Part shown: piece by piece, positions 1 through 12,200 of the stretch
Layout: the number at the start of each line of letters is the position of its first letter
How positions within the stretch are numbered: the stretch's first letter is position 1
Source: Cytauxzoon felis
Lineage: Eukaryota; Apicomplexa; Aconoidasida; Piroplasmida; Theileriidae
Direction of reading: 5' to 3'
Assembly: GCA_020283715.1 (NCBI GenBank)
Contig: JAIQCW010000185.1
Coordinates: forward strand, 1 to 64,000
DNA: 64,000 bases
Notes under the pieces: model-generated
The model's database searches: none
Told to the model about the DNA's origin: nothing
What the model saw: the letters and a program-made list of their open reading frames with translations, nothing else
Made by a program: the position numbers and the translations under genes

Positions 1-45
1 ACTATATATATATATATATATATATTATATTTGTCCATCGTCTCT

Positions 46-686
46 TCCACTCGAGGTTACAGTCCTACTCTCTTCCTCTTGCAGAGAGCTCTCCACCTGA
101 GATCTTTCCACTAGGCGTGGTGCCTCCTCTATTTACTTCCCCCTCAAGCTCCCGTAGATCGCTCTCGGGTAATACACTTGAGGTTACAGCGCATTATCTT
201 CTCCACTCGCCGTTCCACCTGAGGTCGTCTTGTAGACAGCTTCTCTATTAACTTCCCCCTTCGCTTCCCTGAGATCAGCTGCGGGTAGTCCACTTGAGGT
301 CATATTCACTAATTTCACTTTTACATTTTCACCTCCAAAATTTGAAGGAAAATCTGAATTTCTCTGGAAACAACTGACAATATCTCAATCATCATTGAAT
401 GAATATCTGATATTAATACTTCATTGAAAAGGAATTTGATGATTGTATTCAATTTACTGAACCTCACTTAATTCCATTTTATATCCATTGAGATATCCTC
501 ATTTATGTGGATTTCATCACTTTAGACGTATCTCACCGAGATTAGGTTTATAACCTCAGGTGGAAGTGGACTACCCGAAAACGATCTCTGGGAGTTTGAG
601 GGGGAAGTAAAAGGAAGAAGCCACCACGGCGAGTGGAAGGAGAGGTGGACTGGAAAAGGAGTTGGATTGTAACATCGTGTGGAGTG
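46..686. repeat. MHE block with cargo-1 insert
   Basis: Left arm 46-303 has inward units with tags CTCTTGCAGAGAGC, CCACTAGGCGTGG and CCACTCGCCGTT and H- and G-type tails. Cargo-1 lies at 304-556. The right arm has one H tail (CCCGAAAACGATCTCTGGG) and ends TCGTGTGGA. A (TA)n run at 3-32 precedes it. It lies in or after the presumed 3' intron of the leftward coiled-coil gene. Confidence 0.85.
304..556 (-). repeat. Cargo-1 copy (reverse)
   Basis: About 250-bp AT-rich non-coding sequence conserved with copies near 18857, 27291, 51740 and 55480. Landmarks are TTTGAAGGAA, AATATCTCAAT, GAGATATCCTC and CACTTTAG followed by TATCTCACC. It is flanked on both sides by MHE arms, as a passenger would be. 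Confidence 0.8.
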
Positions 687-705
687 TATTATAACTTCAA
701 CATAC

Positions 706-2282
706 GTGATTTTATAATTGAGTGTATGTGTGAGTATATTTTTGAGTCGTAGGCATTCGGCATTGGTATTATGTATTTTATTGGCGTATGTTTCGATAAT
801 TTGTTTATTTGAGTTTATGATTTTATTAATTTCTTGATTGAAGTTATTATTATTATTATTGATGATATTTTGTAATTTATTATTATGATTAATGATCCAG
901 AATAATATATTATTGATATTATTAATAAAATTAAATTCGATAATATTTTGTAGATGTATTAATGAATTATCGATATTAATATTATTAATTAAATGATCAT
1001 TTAATTGTTTTATATTATTAAAATTAAATAAAATATTTAATTCATTATTATTATTTAATAAATTTAATAAATTTAAAATATAATTAGATAAATTATTTAA
1101 TGCATTAATATAAGTATATTTATTATTATCCTTTGGATTTAATTTATTACCATTTATAGTAATATTAGGCATATAAGATAAATCTTTTATTTGATTTAAT
1201 AATTCATTTATATTATCATTTAATTTTATTATTTCTAATTCATTAGATTTTATTTGATTTATATAATTTAATTCATTTAATTTATATTCATTTATATTAT
1301 TTTTTAATAAATTTATATCATTTAATAAAAAATTTTTTTCATTTTCTAATTTATTTAATATAATTTTATTATTTTCTATTTCATATTTTTGTAATTGTAT
1401 TATTGAATATGAATTATCTAATTTTGATTGATATTCATTTAATCCTTCTATATATGACATTCTTTGTTCATTTATTTCATCAAATTTAGATAATACTAGA
1501 TTATATTTATATTGTAATGATTTTATTACATTTATATCATCCGATGTTATCTGGAGGTGAGGGGAATGTTTGAAGTGAGGAGTTTGTAGTTTATTATCAG
1601 AAGTCATTTGATGATGTTTATCAAATGTCGTTTGAGGAAGTTGTTTGAAGTGAGGAGTTTGTAGTTTGTTATCAGAAGTTATTTGATGATGAGGAAGTTG
1701 TTTATCGAAGTGAGGAGGATGTAGTTTATTACTATCGGAGGTTGTTTGTTGTTGAGGGAGTTGTTTATCGAAGTGAGGTTGTTTATCAAAAGTTGTTTGT
1801 AGTTTATTATCAAATGTTGTACGTCCATCATCAAAAGTTGTCTGTTTATTATCATATGTCATCTGATGTTCATCAAATGCTATCATCTGATGTCTTCCAT
1901 CAAATGACATCCGTCCATCATTGAGTGTCATCCCTCCTTCATCACTTTCAATCACTTTACATTCCTTCTTTAAATCATTAGACCATTTTAATAATCTTGT
2001 ACCCTCCTATATATATATAGTAATTAGATACACATGTAAATTATACCTCCTTCAATTCATCAAGTAATAAATTAGTACCCCTTTCATATAATTCCTATAT
2101 TAATGTGTAAATAATAATGATATGAAATTATATCAATTGAAAAAGAGAGAAAATTTTCATCAAACTAACCAAATGATCAAATTTTTTATTAATTTTAAAG
2201 TCATCTAAATGAAGAAAAAAAATTACAACAATTAAATTTCAAATTTCAACAAACCATTATGATATGATTTAATGTCCACCAT
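706..2282 (-). CDS. Asn-rich coiled-coil protein, 3' end not resolved
   Basis: Not recognised by family. I read ATG at 2282 and exons 2282-2255, 2204-2170, 2094-2047 and 2006 to about 706, with introns of 38-75 nt and compatible phases. The N-terminal part (residues about 1-60) is compact and non-repetitive. Next comes a tandem region rich in FDK/TFD/ITSD and LPH motifs, then a long heptad-like coiled coil of Leu, Ile and Asn. At about 706 a GTATGT donor precedes an MHE block, so the frame beyond it (to a stop at 522) probably does not belong to the protein, and further exons would lie left of the window. Divergent from PIG-H. A structural or cytoskeletal role is only inferred. Confidence 0.6.
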
Positions 2283-2629
2283 TTTAATATTAAAAAAAAG
2301 AATATTTAATTAATTTATTATTAAAATTATAAAATAATATTATATAAATTAAATTAAATTATAATCATCTTTTTTAATATATAAAAAATTTCAAATATAA
2401 ATAATATAATCTTATATCATTATCATCTACACATTAGACAGTGCACTCATATATACATTATATAAAAATTATAAATTTATATATTTATATACTTTATAAA
2501 TATATTTCTTTTAATTCTAAATGAATTTATAATAATTATTTATATATAAATAAATTAATTTTATTAATTTAATGAACCCAAGGTAATGAATACCTCTATA
2601 ACTAATACTATAATAAATTATTTATAATA
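2283..2629. other. Divergent intergenic region
   Basis: About 350 bp of very AT-rich DNA between the start codons of the leftward coiled-coil gene and the rightward PIG-H gene. It must hold both promoters. No repeat block and no further ORF is seen. Confidence 0.6.
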
Positions 2630-3304
2630 ATGAAGAAGAATTTAACATTTAGTAAATTGAAAATACCTAATGGTTATATATTTATATCGCAATGTAAACA
2701 TAAATTAATCAATATTTTTATAAAATTTTGTATAATATTAATAATTATTTATATGGTAATTACTTTTTTTATATATTCTTAATTATATATATTCATAATT
2801 TTTAGATTTTTAACTATAATAATGTTAAATCATTCTATATCACACTATTCCTTATACTCATTGGTATAGTAATGTCTAAATGTTTAATTGTAGAAGGTAA
2901 GATTAGATGAAGATTTTGAATTTCAATTCATAAACTCATAGAAAAGCTATTAATGATGGCAAATTTCGGTATACAATTAGAATCTACCAATATATTTGGA
3001 TTTAAGACTGTTAAAAGTATACCCATTGATAATATCAAGCATCTCCTAATCAATGAGGTTAGAATGAACATAAATGACCTCAAATACCTAAAAATATAGG
3101 CATTTATAACATTCGAAGTTATATTCTATATTGTTATTTTAACAAATAATAATGAAGGTAATATTATACCCTTCAAAGTTAGTAACAGTTTCATACATAA
3201 GTTTGACCATGAACTTCATCATATACCATTTATAGGACGCTATACCTAAGCTAGATCACCTCAAAGATATTTACAATACATTCAATACAATTTTTAATAG
3301 ATGA
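2630..3304 (+). CDS. PIGH: GPI-GlcNAc transferase subunit PIG-H
   Basis: Likely subunit of the ER complex that starts GPI anchor synthesis by moving GlcNAc to phosphatidylinositol. Five exons (2630-2755, 2806-2896, 2942-3057, 3100-3177, 3236-3304) with matching phases give 159 aa. Residues about 30-65 form two hydrophobic segments. They are followed by the PIG-H domain signature: a run resembling ESLLxxxxxGVQLE, then IPIDNIKHLLINE and a C-terminal LDHLKDIYNTF. The length suits a compact PIG-H domain protein. GPI-anchored surface proteins are important in piroplasms, so the role fits. The assignment rests on motif order rather than strong identity. Only about 1 kb separates it from adenosine kinase on the same strand. 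Confidence 0.75.
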
Positions 3305-4353
3305 AATAAATTATAATTTCATAACTAATTATACAATAGGATTTCATAAAGATGTATTAACAAATCCAATTAGTATCGCAATCGCAGGTCATTCACTCCA
3401 ATATACACTACACTCCACCTGAGGTCCTCCAGCCGAGATCCAATCACTATCTTCTACTGTTCCACTCGCCGTGGAGGCTTCTTCCAATTACCTATCCCTA
3501 AAGGGTAAAGCCACTCCCAGAGATCGTGGCGGAGGTGGAGGGTAGTGGTGAATGAAGAGTACTGATGTAACCTCAAGTGGAACCCGTAGCTGATCTCAGG
3601 GAAGCGGAGGGGACTAAAAGAAGGAGGCTCCACGCCTAGTGGAAAGAGAGGTGGATTGTAACCTCAGGTGGAGTGGAATGCAAAATAGTACCTAATGTAC
3701 AGTCTTCACTGAGACTGATATTATCTTGTCCAGTGGATTTAAATCTTCAATGTAGTATTATTTGGTATGGATTTACTAATTAAATAGCTTATGTTGAAAT
3801 GTGTAATGGGTTGAATGGTTATTTTATCTTTGACTTATTGCAGCGATGCAATGTACTATTATTTTTTATCGGGTAAGACAAAATTGGCGTTTAAATTTTT
3901 ATTATGGTTTAAGGAGATTAATTAATGTAATTTTAACGAATATGCTTGTGGTGTTGAGGTGAAGTGATACTATCATCTATCCAATACTTGTAGTAATTGT
4001 GTTGGTAATTAACCCGATATTGAAGATTGTACTGGTAAAATTGATGGAATATGGAATTAGAGATATGAAAAAACGATGGCATGAGGTACATATACTTGTA
4101 ATAATATTAGAGTATTGTGTAAATGTATGTTGTTCTCCTGTAAATTTCGGGATGTCCTGATGAAAATGGTGGAATGTTGGGTAAATTTACAAAGTCCCAA
4201 CTCGTTGTTGTCGATTACCAAATTCTTTAACCATACGATACCATGATCTCAAGAGTTGGATATTTTAAGATTATCATTGATCTTGCCTCCAGATTTTAAT
4301 AAGGCTTTGTATACCCATCCACCATTGAACAATTTAATGTGGTAATCATTGAT
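3305..4353. other. Region between PIG-H and adenosine kinase: one MHE block and scattered short open stretches
   Basis: An open stretch at about 3306-3389 ends in a GT donor just before the MHE block. After the block, short possible exons lie near 3843-3871 and 3998-4086; the latter encodes a hydrophobic stretch ending in MKKRWHE. I could not join them into a convincing protein. They may be remnants of a membrane protein gene. Confidence 0.3.
3413..3674. repeat. MHE block
   Basis: Starts CTCCACCTGAGGTC and ends ACCTCAGGTGGAG. The left unit has tag CCACTCGCCGTGG and tail F with stem CCCTAAAGGG. The right unit has tail G (CCCGTAGCTGATCTCAGGG) and tag CCACGCCTAGTGG. Confidence 0.88.
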
Positions 4354-5400
4354 ATGACGGAAGAGGTTAAATTACGAGAAAATTTGGTATATGGTATAGA
4401 AAACCCATTAATTGATATGAATGCAATTGTTGATGATGCTTTGTTTGAGAAATATGGATTGAGACATAATTTACAAAATTATATTGGTGATTGTGCTACT
4501 ACATTATTTGATGAATTATTGGAGAAATATGATGCTAAATGTCATGGTGGTGGTGGTACATATAATACAATGAAGATATTTCAATGGATGTTACAAGAGC
4601 CGAGGAAGGTAGGTACATTTATAGCATGTATTGGTAAGGATAACCTAGGTGAGATATTAAAGAATGATGCACCAAATGAATATTTAGATATATATTATTA
4701 TGAAATGGATAAAGAACTTACTGGTACATGTGCTGTATTAGTTAATAATGGTCATTGTACATTTGTATCTAGACATGGTGGTATTGGTACATTTGATGAA
4801 GACTTTTTTGAATCATCACAGAATTTGAAATTATTAGAAAAAGCCCAATATTATTATATGGCGGGTTTTTTTTTAGTTGCTGGTGAGACATCATTTGTTA
4901 AACTTGCAAAATATGCATACGATAATAATAAATTATTTCTATTTAATCTATCTGCTGTATATCTTACATTATCATATAAAGATCGTTTAGATAAAATTGT
5001 ACCATATTCAGATTATATCTTCTGTAATAATGATGAAGCAAGAGCATATGCTAAAGTGTCTGGATATCCATCAGATAATCTCGAAGATGTGGCTAACTGG
5101 TTAAGGGAATTACCGAAGGTGAATAAAACGAGGGAGAGAGTGGTCATCATCACATGTGGACCTCGTGATACTATAGTAGCTACTGTGAATGGTATAAGCT
5201 TCTATCCAGTTATACCTGTAGATGAAAAAGAAGTTGTTGATACATGTGGTGCTGGTGATTCATTTGTAGGAGGATTTCTATCACAATTAATACAAGGGAA
5301 ATCTATAGATGATTGTATAAGAGCTGGACATTATGCATCAAATTTTATTATTAAAAGATATGGTTGTAATTATTCTGAAATTAAACCAAATTTTAAATGA
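4354..5400 (+). CDS. ADK: Adenosine kinase (PfkB family)
   Basis: Phosphorylates adenosine to AMP. Piroplasms cannot make purines de novo, so this is a salvage enzyme. One exon, 348 aa from the ATG at 4354 (the frame opens slightly upstream without ATG). The N-terminal motif GIENPLIDM, the CHGGGGTYNT glycine stretch, GTFIACIGKDN and the C-terminal anionic-hole motif DTCGAGDSFVGGF are all present; the catalytic Asp of GAGD is near residue 302. Length matches eukaryotic adenosine kinases. No repeat interrupts it. It is the last rightward gene before the leftward DPM1. Confidence 0.95.
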   Translation: MTEEVKLRENLVYGIENPLIDMNAIVDDALFEKYGLRHNLQNYIGDCATTLFDELLEKYDAKCHGGGGTYNTMKIFQWMLQEPRKVGTFIACIGKDNLGEILKNDAPNEYLDIYYYEMDKELTGTCAVLVNNGHCTFVSRHGGIGTFDEDFFESSQNLKLLEKAQYYYMAGFFLVAGETSFVKLAKYAYDNNKLFLFNLSAVYLTLSYKDRLDKIVPYSDYIFCNNDEARAYAKVSGYPSDNLEDVANWLRELPKVNKTRERVVIITCGPRDTIVATVNGISFYPVIPVDEKEVVDTCGAGDSFVGGFLSQLIQGKSIDDCIRAGHYASNFIIKRYGCNYSEIKPNFK

Positions 5401-5637
5401 ATTTTATATTTGTCTTTGTATTTTTATTTCTTAAACCTTAAATTCCTGTAGTGTATTTTAAATTTTAACATTTTAATTTTGACATTTTAAATTTTAACAT
5501 TTTAAATCTGTATTTGTATGTTTAATATTTTAATAATTTTAATTCGTATATATTCTTTCTTATTGTACATAATAAAATGATCTAATATCATTCATTTAAT
5601 ATATATACACACTTAGAATAGTTATATTCAGTTCTAT
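5401..5637. repeat. AT-rich 3' flank with short tandem repeat
   Basis: Downstream of adenosine kinase, about 5455-5510 holds imperfect copies of TTTTAAATTTTAACA. The rest is low-complexity AT DNA. Confidence 0.55.
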
Positions 5638-6209
5638 ACTGAGGTTAGATCCAACTCTTATCCACTCGCCGTGGTGGCGTTCTCTATTTACTTCCCCCTC
5701 CGCTTCCCTGAGATCAGCTACGGGTTCTCCACTTGAGGTCATGTACTCTAATAATAATGTAAATTATAATACAATAATTACTTTCTCTCAATTATTTACA
5801 ACCTTCTTATAACATTATATTAATTTTATGAAATGTAATTATTTATAGATGTCTATTACTACCATATATAGGTAGTATACTTCAATTCATGTTAGTAGTT
5901 AAATAGTATATATATTATAATAATTATTTATATTAATACATATATATCTTCTTACAACTATACATTATCCTTCAATTGTATTGATATATGAGTATATATT
6001 ATATTAAGAGAGAAATCTTCAATAGACATTAATATTGTAGTGGAAATGGTGTTTTTTATCCCTATATTAATGGGGTATATGTGGCGATGAAGAAGGTAGT
6101 GATGTAACCTCAAGTGGATTACCCGTAGCTGATCTCGGGGAAGCGGAGGGGGAGGTAAATAGAAGAGCTGACGGCAGGACGAAACTTGTGGATTGGACCT
6201 CAAGTGGAG
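5638..6209. repeat. MHE block with cargo-2 insert
   Basis: Left arm 5638-5742 (tag CCACTCGCCGTGG, reversed G tail). Cargo-2 in reverse orientation lies at about 5746-6060. The right arm at about 6100-6209 has a G tail and tag GCTGACGGCAGG and ends GGACCTCAAGTGGA. Intergenic, between adenosine kinase and DPM1. Confidence 0.83.
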
Positions 6210-6256
6210 CTGACTAATGATGATTATGGTGTATATAATGTGTGATTAAATTAAGT

Positions 6257-7774
<1,518 letters not shown>

Positions 7775-7973
7775 CCTTTAGGATTTATATGGAAATATTA
7801 TTAAAATTACATTATTTTAAAATTTTTATTAATTTTTTATAAAATATCCTTTCATTTTTAAATTATTATATTATACAATTTTAATATGGATTATTAACAC
7901 ATACTTTAATTACTCTACACATTAATACCTTAGATACACCCTCTAATATACTAAGTATTGTAATTCATGAAAA

Positions 7974-9225
7974 ATGACTGATGAAATCAACCTAGAAAAC
8001 TTCTACAAGACAGATCAGAAATTAACAACTGCCCAGAAAAATAAATTAAAGAAGAAACAAAAACAATACTTACAACAATTACAAGATGAAGAAGAAAGAT
8101 CAAATGGTAAGATGATGAATCCTCAAATTATAACAATTATTATTATATTAAATAGCTAAAGATAAAGGGAAAGAAGAACTAGATGCAATAAATAAAATAT
8201 TAAAACTCGATAATCTAGAAATCTTTCATATCAAAGGTGATGGTAATTGTCTATTCAAGTACGTTTACACATAGAACCTAGAAATAAAGTGTTCTAACTC
8301 CACCTGAGGTCCACTCCTAACTCTCTTCATCCTGCCGTCAGCTCTTCCAATTACCTATCTCTAAAGAGTACAGCCACTCCCAGAGATCGTGGCGGTGAGA
8401 AGGGTAGTGATGGATCATCCATCATGGGAATGATGGAAGATGGTGCTAAGGATGTTAGTACTGGACCTCAAGTGGATCCCGCAGCTGATCTCAGGGAAGC
8501 GGAGGGGGAGGTAAATAGAAGAGCTGACGGCAGGATGAAGAGAGGTGGATTGGACCTCAGGTGGATAGCTGTCTGCATAACGAAGATAAGGTTTAGCATA
8601 CGCATGTTCCCTTCTCTTAATTCTTCATTATATGATAATGTAATGGATTCATCTTTAGTGTCTTTATATATTTAAATTTAGATCTGTCGAACATCAATTG
8701 ATGTCATCGCAAGAGGATTTTATTCCTCGTTATGATCATGTCACATTAAGATCAATGGTCGTTGAGTATTTACGTAATAATAGAAATGTATATGAACCAT
8801 TTATATATGGTAACGATTTACAAGGTATGCTTCTATAATAGACCTAGTACCCCATAATTATATATATAGTTGATGATTATAAATTATATTGTGATAAAAT
8901 GTCTAATGATGGTGAATGGGGGTATGTAAATTGAAAACAATAAAATTAAATTGAATTATAGTGGTGAAATTGAATTACGTGTCATTTCTGAATTATTAAA
9001 ATGTAAAATCATTATACACAACATAGAATCGCCAATAATATATGTACGTTGATATTTTACCCCATGAATATATGCTGTTTTTTTACCCCACTTAATAATA
9101 TATATAATTTAAATACTCCCAATTTATAGGAGCACGATGATGCATTATTTACAATAAATTTATCCCTACATAAACATATTTATACATTAGGATATCATTA
9201 CAACTCCGTAATAACAAAAACATAA
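7974..9225 (+). CDS. OTU-family cysteine protease (deubiquitinase)
   Basis: Predicted to remove ubiquitin or a ubiquitin-like protein. Six exons (7974-8106, 8156-8258, 8682-8824, 8870-8921, 8962-9043, 9130-9225) splice in phase to 202 aa. The N-terminal 45 residues are Lys/Gln-rich and helical. The OTU core starts at IKGDGNCLF with the catalytic Cys at about 76 followed by KSVEHQL. The region after DGEWGGEIEL matches the strand-helix step ending LRVISELL. The C-terminal GYHYNSV supplies the catalytic His at about 194. Length fits an OTUD6-like minimal enzyme. Intron 2 holds an MHE block. Its stop lies 2 bp from the stop of the convergent PHD/ELM2 gene. Confidence 0.87.
8299..8590. repeat. MHE block in OTU intron 2
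   Basis: Left unit tag CCTGCCGTCAGC with tail F (stem CTCTAAAGAG). The centre carries the hairpin TCCATCATGGGAATGATGGA. Right unit tail G with tag GCTGACGGCAGG. Sense order F then G. Confidence 0.87.
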
Positions 9226-9227
9226 TC

Positions 9228-12200
9228 TCATTTACCAGCAGCCATATTATGTCTACGTAATAAATAACCGCGCAGTGTAACCGGTGGTGGATATGGATTA
9301 GTAGGAACCTGACCACGCCTATCCTTAGGCTTCCACTTATTGTCATATTTACGAGTCGGCGGATCACAAACACCTATAAATCACAATATAAAATATATAC
9401 ACGCTATTCACCACACGAAAAACTTATGACTGATCCACCTGAGGTTACATTCCTGCCGTCAGCTCTTCTATTTACTTCCCCTTCCAGCTCCCGCAGATCG
9501 CTTCCAGGTTCTACTTGAGGTCTAATCACTAACCTCTCACCGCCACGATCTCTGGGAGTGGCTTTACTCTTTAGAGATAGGTAATTGGAAGAGGCACCAC
9601 GCCGAGTGGAATAGAGTAGGATTGAACCCTTGGTAGAGGTAACCTCAGGTTGACAATCATTGTATCTCTTCGTATCCGTATGGATGTGTGTGTTTATGTA
9701 CTTACATGTAAAGTTGAAATTGGGATCGTTCATGAATTTGAGTGCCTTATTTGGATCATAATCGGCAAAGTGTAGTATTTTATATGCGAATTCTGGTGAG
9801 AATGGGTGCCATCCTGGACTATTTTTCCAACTTTTAGCACACATTTGAATGAATTCAGCAACTAAAATTGAATTTTCATGTATAAATATAAGTATAACTT
9901 CAGTAAACATACGTTCAAATTCATTCTTTATCACATTGTCCTGGTTTCCCTCCTGTATCCTCTTACGACGAATCTTCTCCAATTGATAAGGAGAATACAT
10001 CAACCTCGCCCAATCCTGACCTATATTAAATTATATTATACAATCCATATTGTTGATACTAGCACAGGTTTACTACAACTATAGTCCACCTGAGGTCCGT
10101 CATCCTCTCTTCCTCCTGCAGACAGCTCTTCTATTTACATTTCTCTAAAGAGTAGAGCCACTCCCAGAGATCGTGGCGGAGGTTGAATGAAGAGTAGTAC
10201 TAGACCTCAGGTGGAGTACCCGTAGCTGATCTCAGGGAAGCGGAGGGGGAAGTAAATAGAAGAGCTGTCTGCAGGACCAACGGTGGAGGCGAGTGGAAGA
10301 AGAGGTGTAGAGATTGGACCTCAGGTGGAGTGCTCAATATGTTCATTTGGTGTAAATAGAGTATGACATACGTTGTGAATTGAGGTTTGCGGAGTCATCG
10401 AGGAAGAATGCGGGTGTGAAAGGTACTTGATGGTTGTATCCGACATTGATTCTGGTGGTGAAGTTTGAACCTTCGGATGCTGGTTTTTTTCTTTTCTTTT
10501 CGTTGGTATCTTCAATTGTTCTTGTTGGGCTTAGTGATGTTCTACTTCCTTTACCAATTGATCCTATTATAATTAGATGATTATAATATAATTCATACCA
10601 TCTAATGCTTGTATATCATCATTTGTAGTTGTTAAACCTTCAGATTCTATAGAACCATCATTACCTTGACCATCTGACATTGATTTCCATTGACATTGTG
10701 GACATGTCCAATCTTTAGTATCGTCCTTTATACGAAAACAATCTAATAAACACTAAATTAATATAAAATGAATTTATTAATATGGGGTTTAAGAAAACTC
10801 ACCTCATTATGATAGAGCAAATCACATTTAGAACATGATAACAATGTGCCTTCTGATATCGAACATTCAGCACAACATGAAGCATTCTCGACAATTTTCA
10901 AAGGCTAAAGAATGAAAAATGAAGATGAAACACTCCAGAATGAAATCAACCAAAGAAGGAATAGAGTGAACGGAAGAGGAGGGATGAAGCTAGGGATGGA
11001 TACTCAAATAAGATGCCACAATGTATGTTGAGGAGTTCTAGGCTTAGGCTTAGCATTTTGATCGTTATACCATTTACCATTTGGTCCAATTACAGATTTA
11101 CTAGGAGTACCAGGATGATAATCAATATCCAAAAGTGCAATGAATATTATCCTTTGCTATCCCTACTGCATTAGTAGTAGGATTACCTTTAACTTGTACT
11201 GTAGGAGGATTAGGTTTATTACTGGAGTCTTTTGTCACTTGAAAGTAAACTTTATTACCAGTAAGAGACGTAGCGTCTACAGTTGTACCACTTTGTTCAG
11301 CCTCAAGATTATTAAAGGCAGAACCTGTGTTATAACCTTGTATTTGTGTATATTCTAAATGTTGCTCTGTGAAATTAATCCCCTTAAGATTAACTTTATC
11401 CTCAGAATTTGCCTTTAAAATGCATACAAGCGCTGATGTTATGGCAAATATTGAAAAGAGAATGCCGATTAACACGTAAATTATAGAAGATTCTATGGAA
11501 CATGACATGATCAACCCAATGAATATACCAGCGAAGGCTAGACTTGCCGTGGCGGAAGATATAATTAGAGGTTCTTTAATAGGAGCATCTGTAATAGTAG
11601 TTGTCCAATTATTGATAGGAGATTTGCCAAGTTCACTTTTAACTTGTTCACTAAAATAAATTCCAACAGCTCCCCATCTTTTAAAAAGATCTACTTCAGC
11701 AGGAACTGGTATAGCATCAGAAGGAGCACTATATTTACCAGGATTAGGACCACCAGAAGTATTTTGAGTTGCATCTCGCGTATCGTATTTGTATTCTATT
11801 TTTCCGTGGGTAGCGTCAGTTGTGTTTTGATTATTAGAAGCTTTGGCATTATCTCCCATTGTGAAAATAAGATGAGTTAATAATAACATATTCCAACATT
11901 GATCGACGGTCCATAGTATGGAGATAAGGCTACATGTGCACAGTGCCAATATGGACGTTTACTCCAATTAGTTGTTCCAGTAACTCCACCTGGTCCATTA
12001 GCTGGAACACCTGCACCATCTAGTATATCCAATAAGCTATACAGAAGGAGTATACAAATACAAATTCTGGCATTATCTGTAGCAGCTTGTGGAGTTCTAC
12101 TGTATAATACAAACACCGCTATCGCACTCGATATCGCAATTCCTCCAAAGGTAAGAGCAGATGTAGATACAATGAATGTGAAGAGGAACAGGGGAGCAGC

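Noticed and set aside
1..32. Telomeric repeat
   Set aside because: It is a simple TA microsatellite, not the TTTAGGG or TTAGGG type of repeat seen at piroplasm chromosome ends.
522..705. C-terminal extension of the first coiled-coil frame
   Set aside because: It is MHE sequence read through after a good GTATGT donor, so it is probably intronic.
1742..1924. Open frame on the plus strand
   Set aside because: Antisense shadow of the repetitive N-terminal part of the leftward coiled-coil gene.
3843..4086. Exons of a membrane protein before adenosine kinase
   Set aside because: Short open pieces do not join in phase; could be relics.
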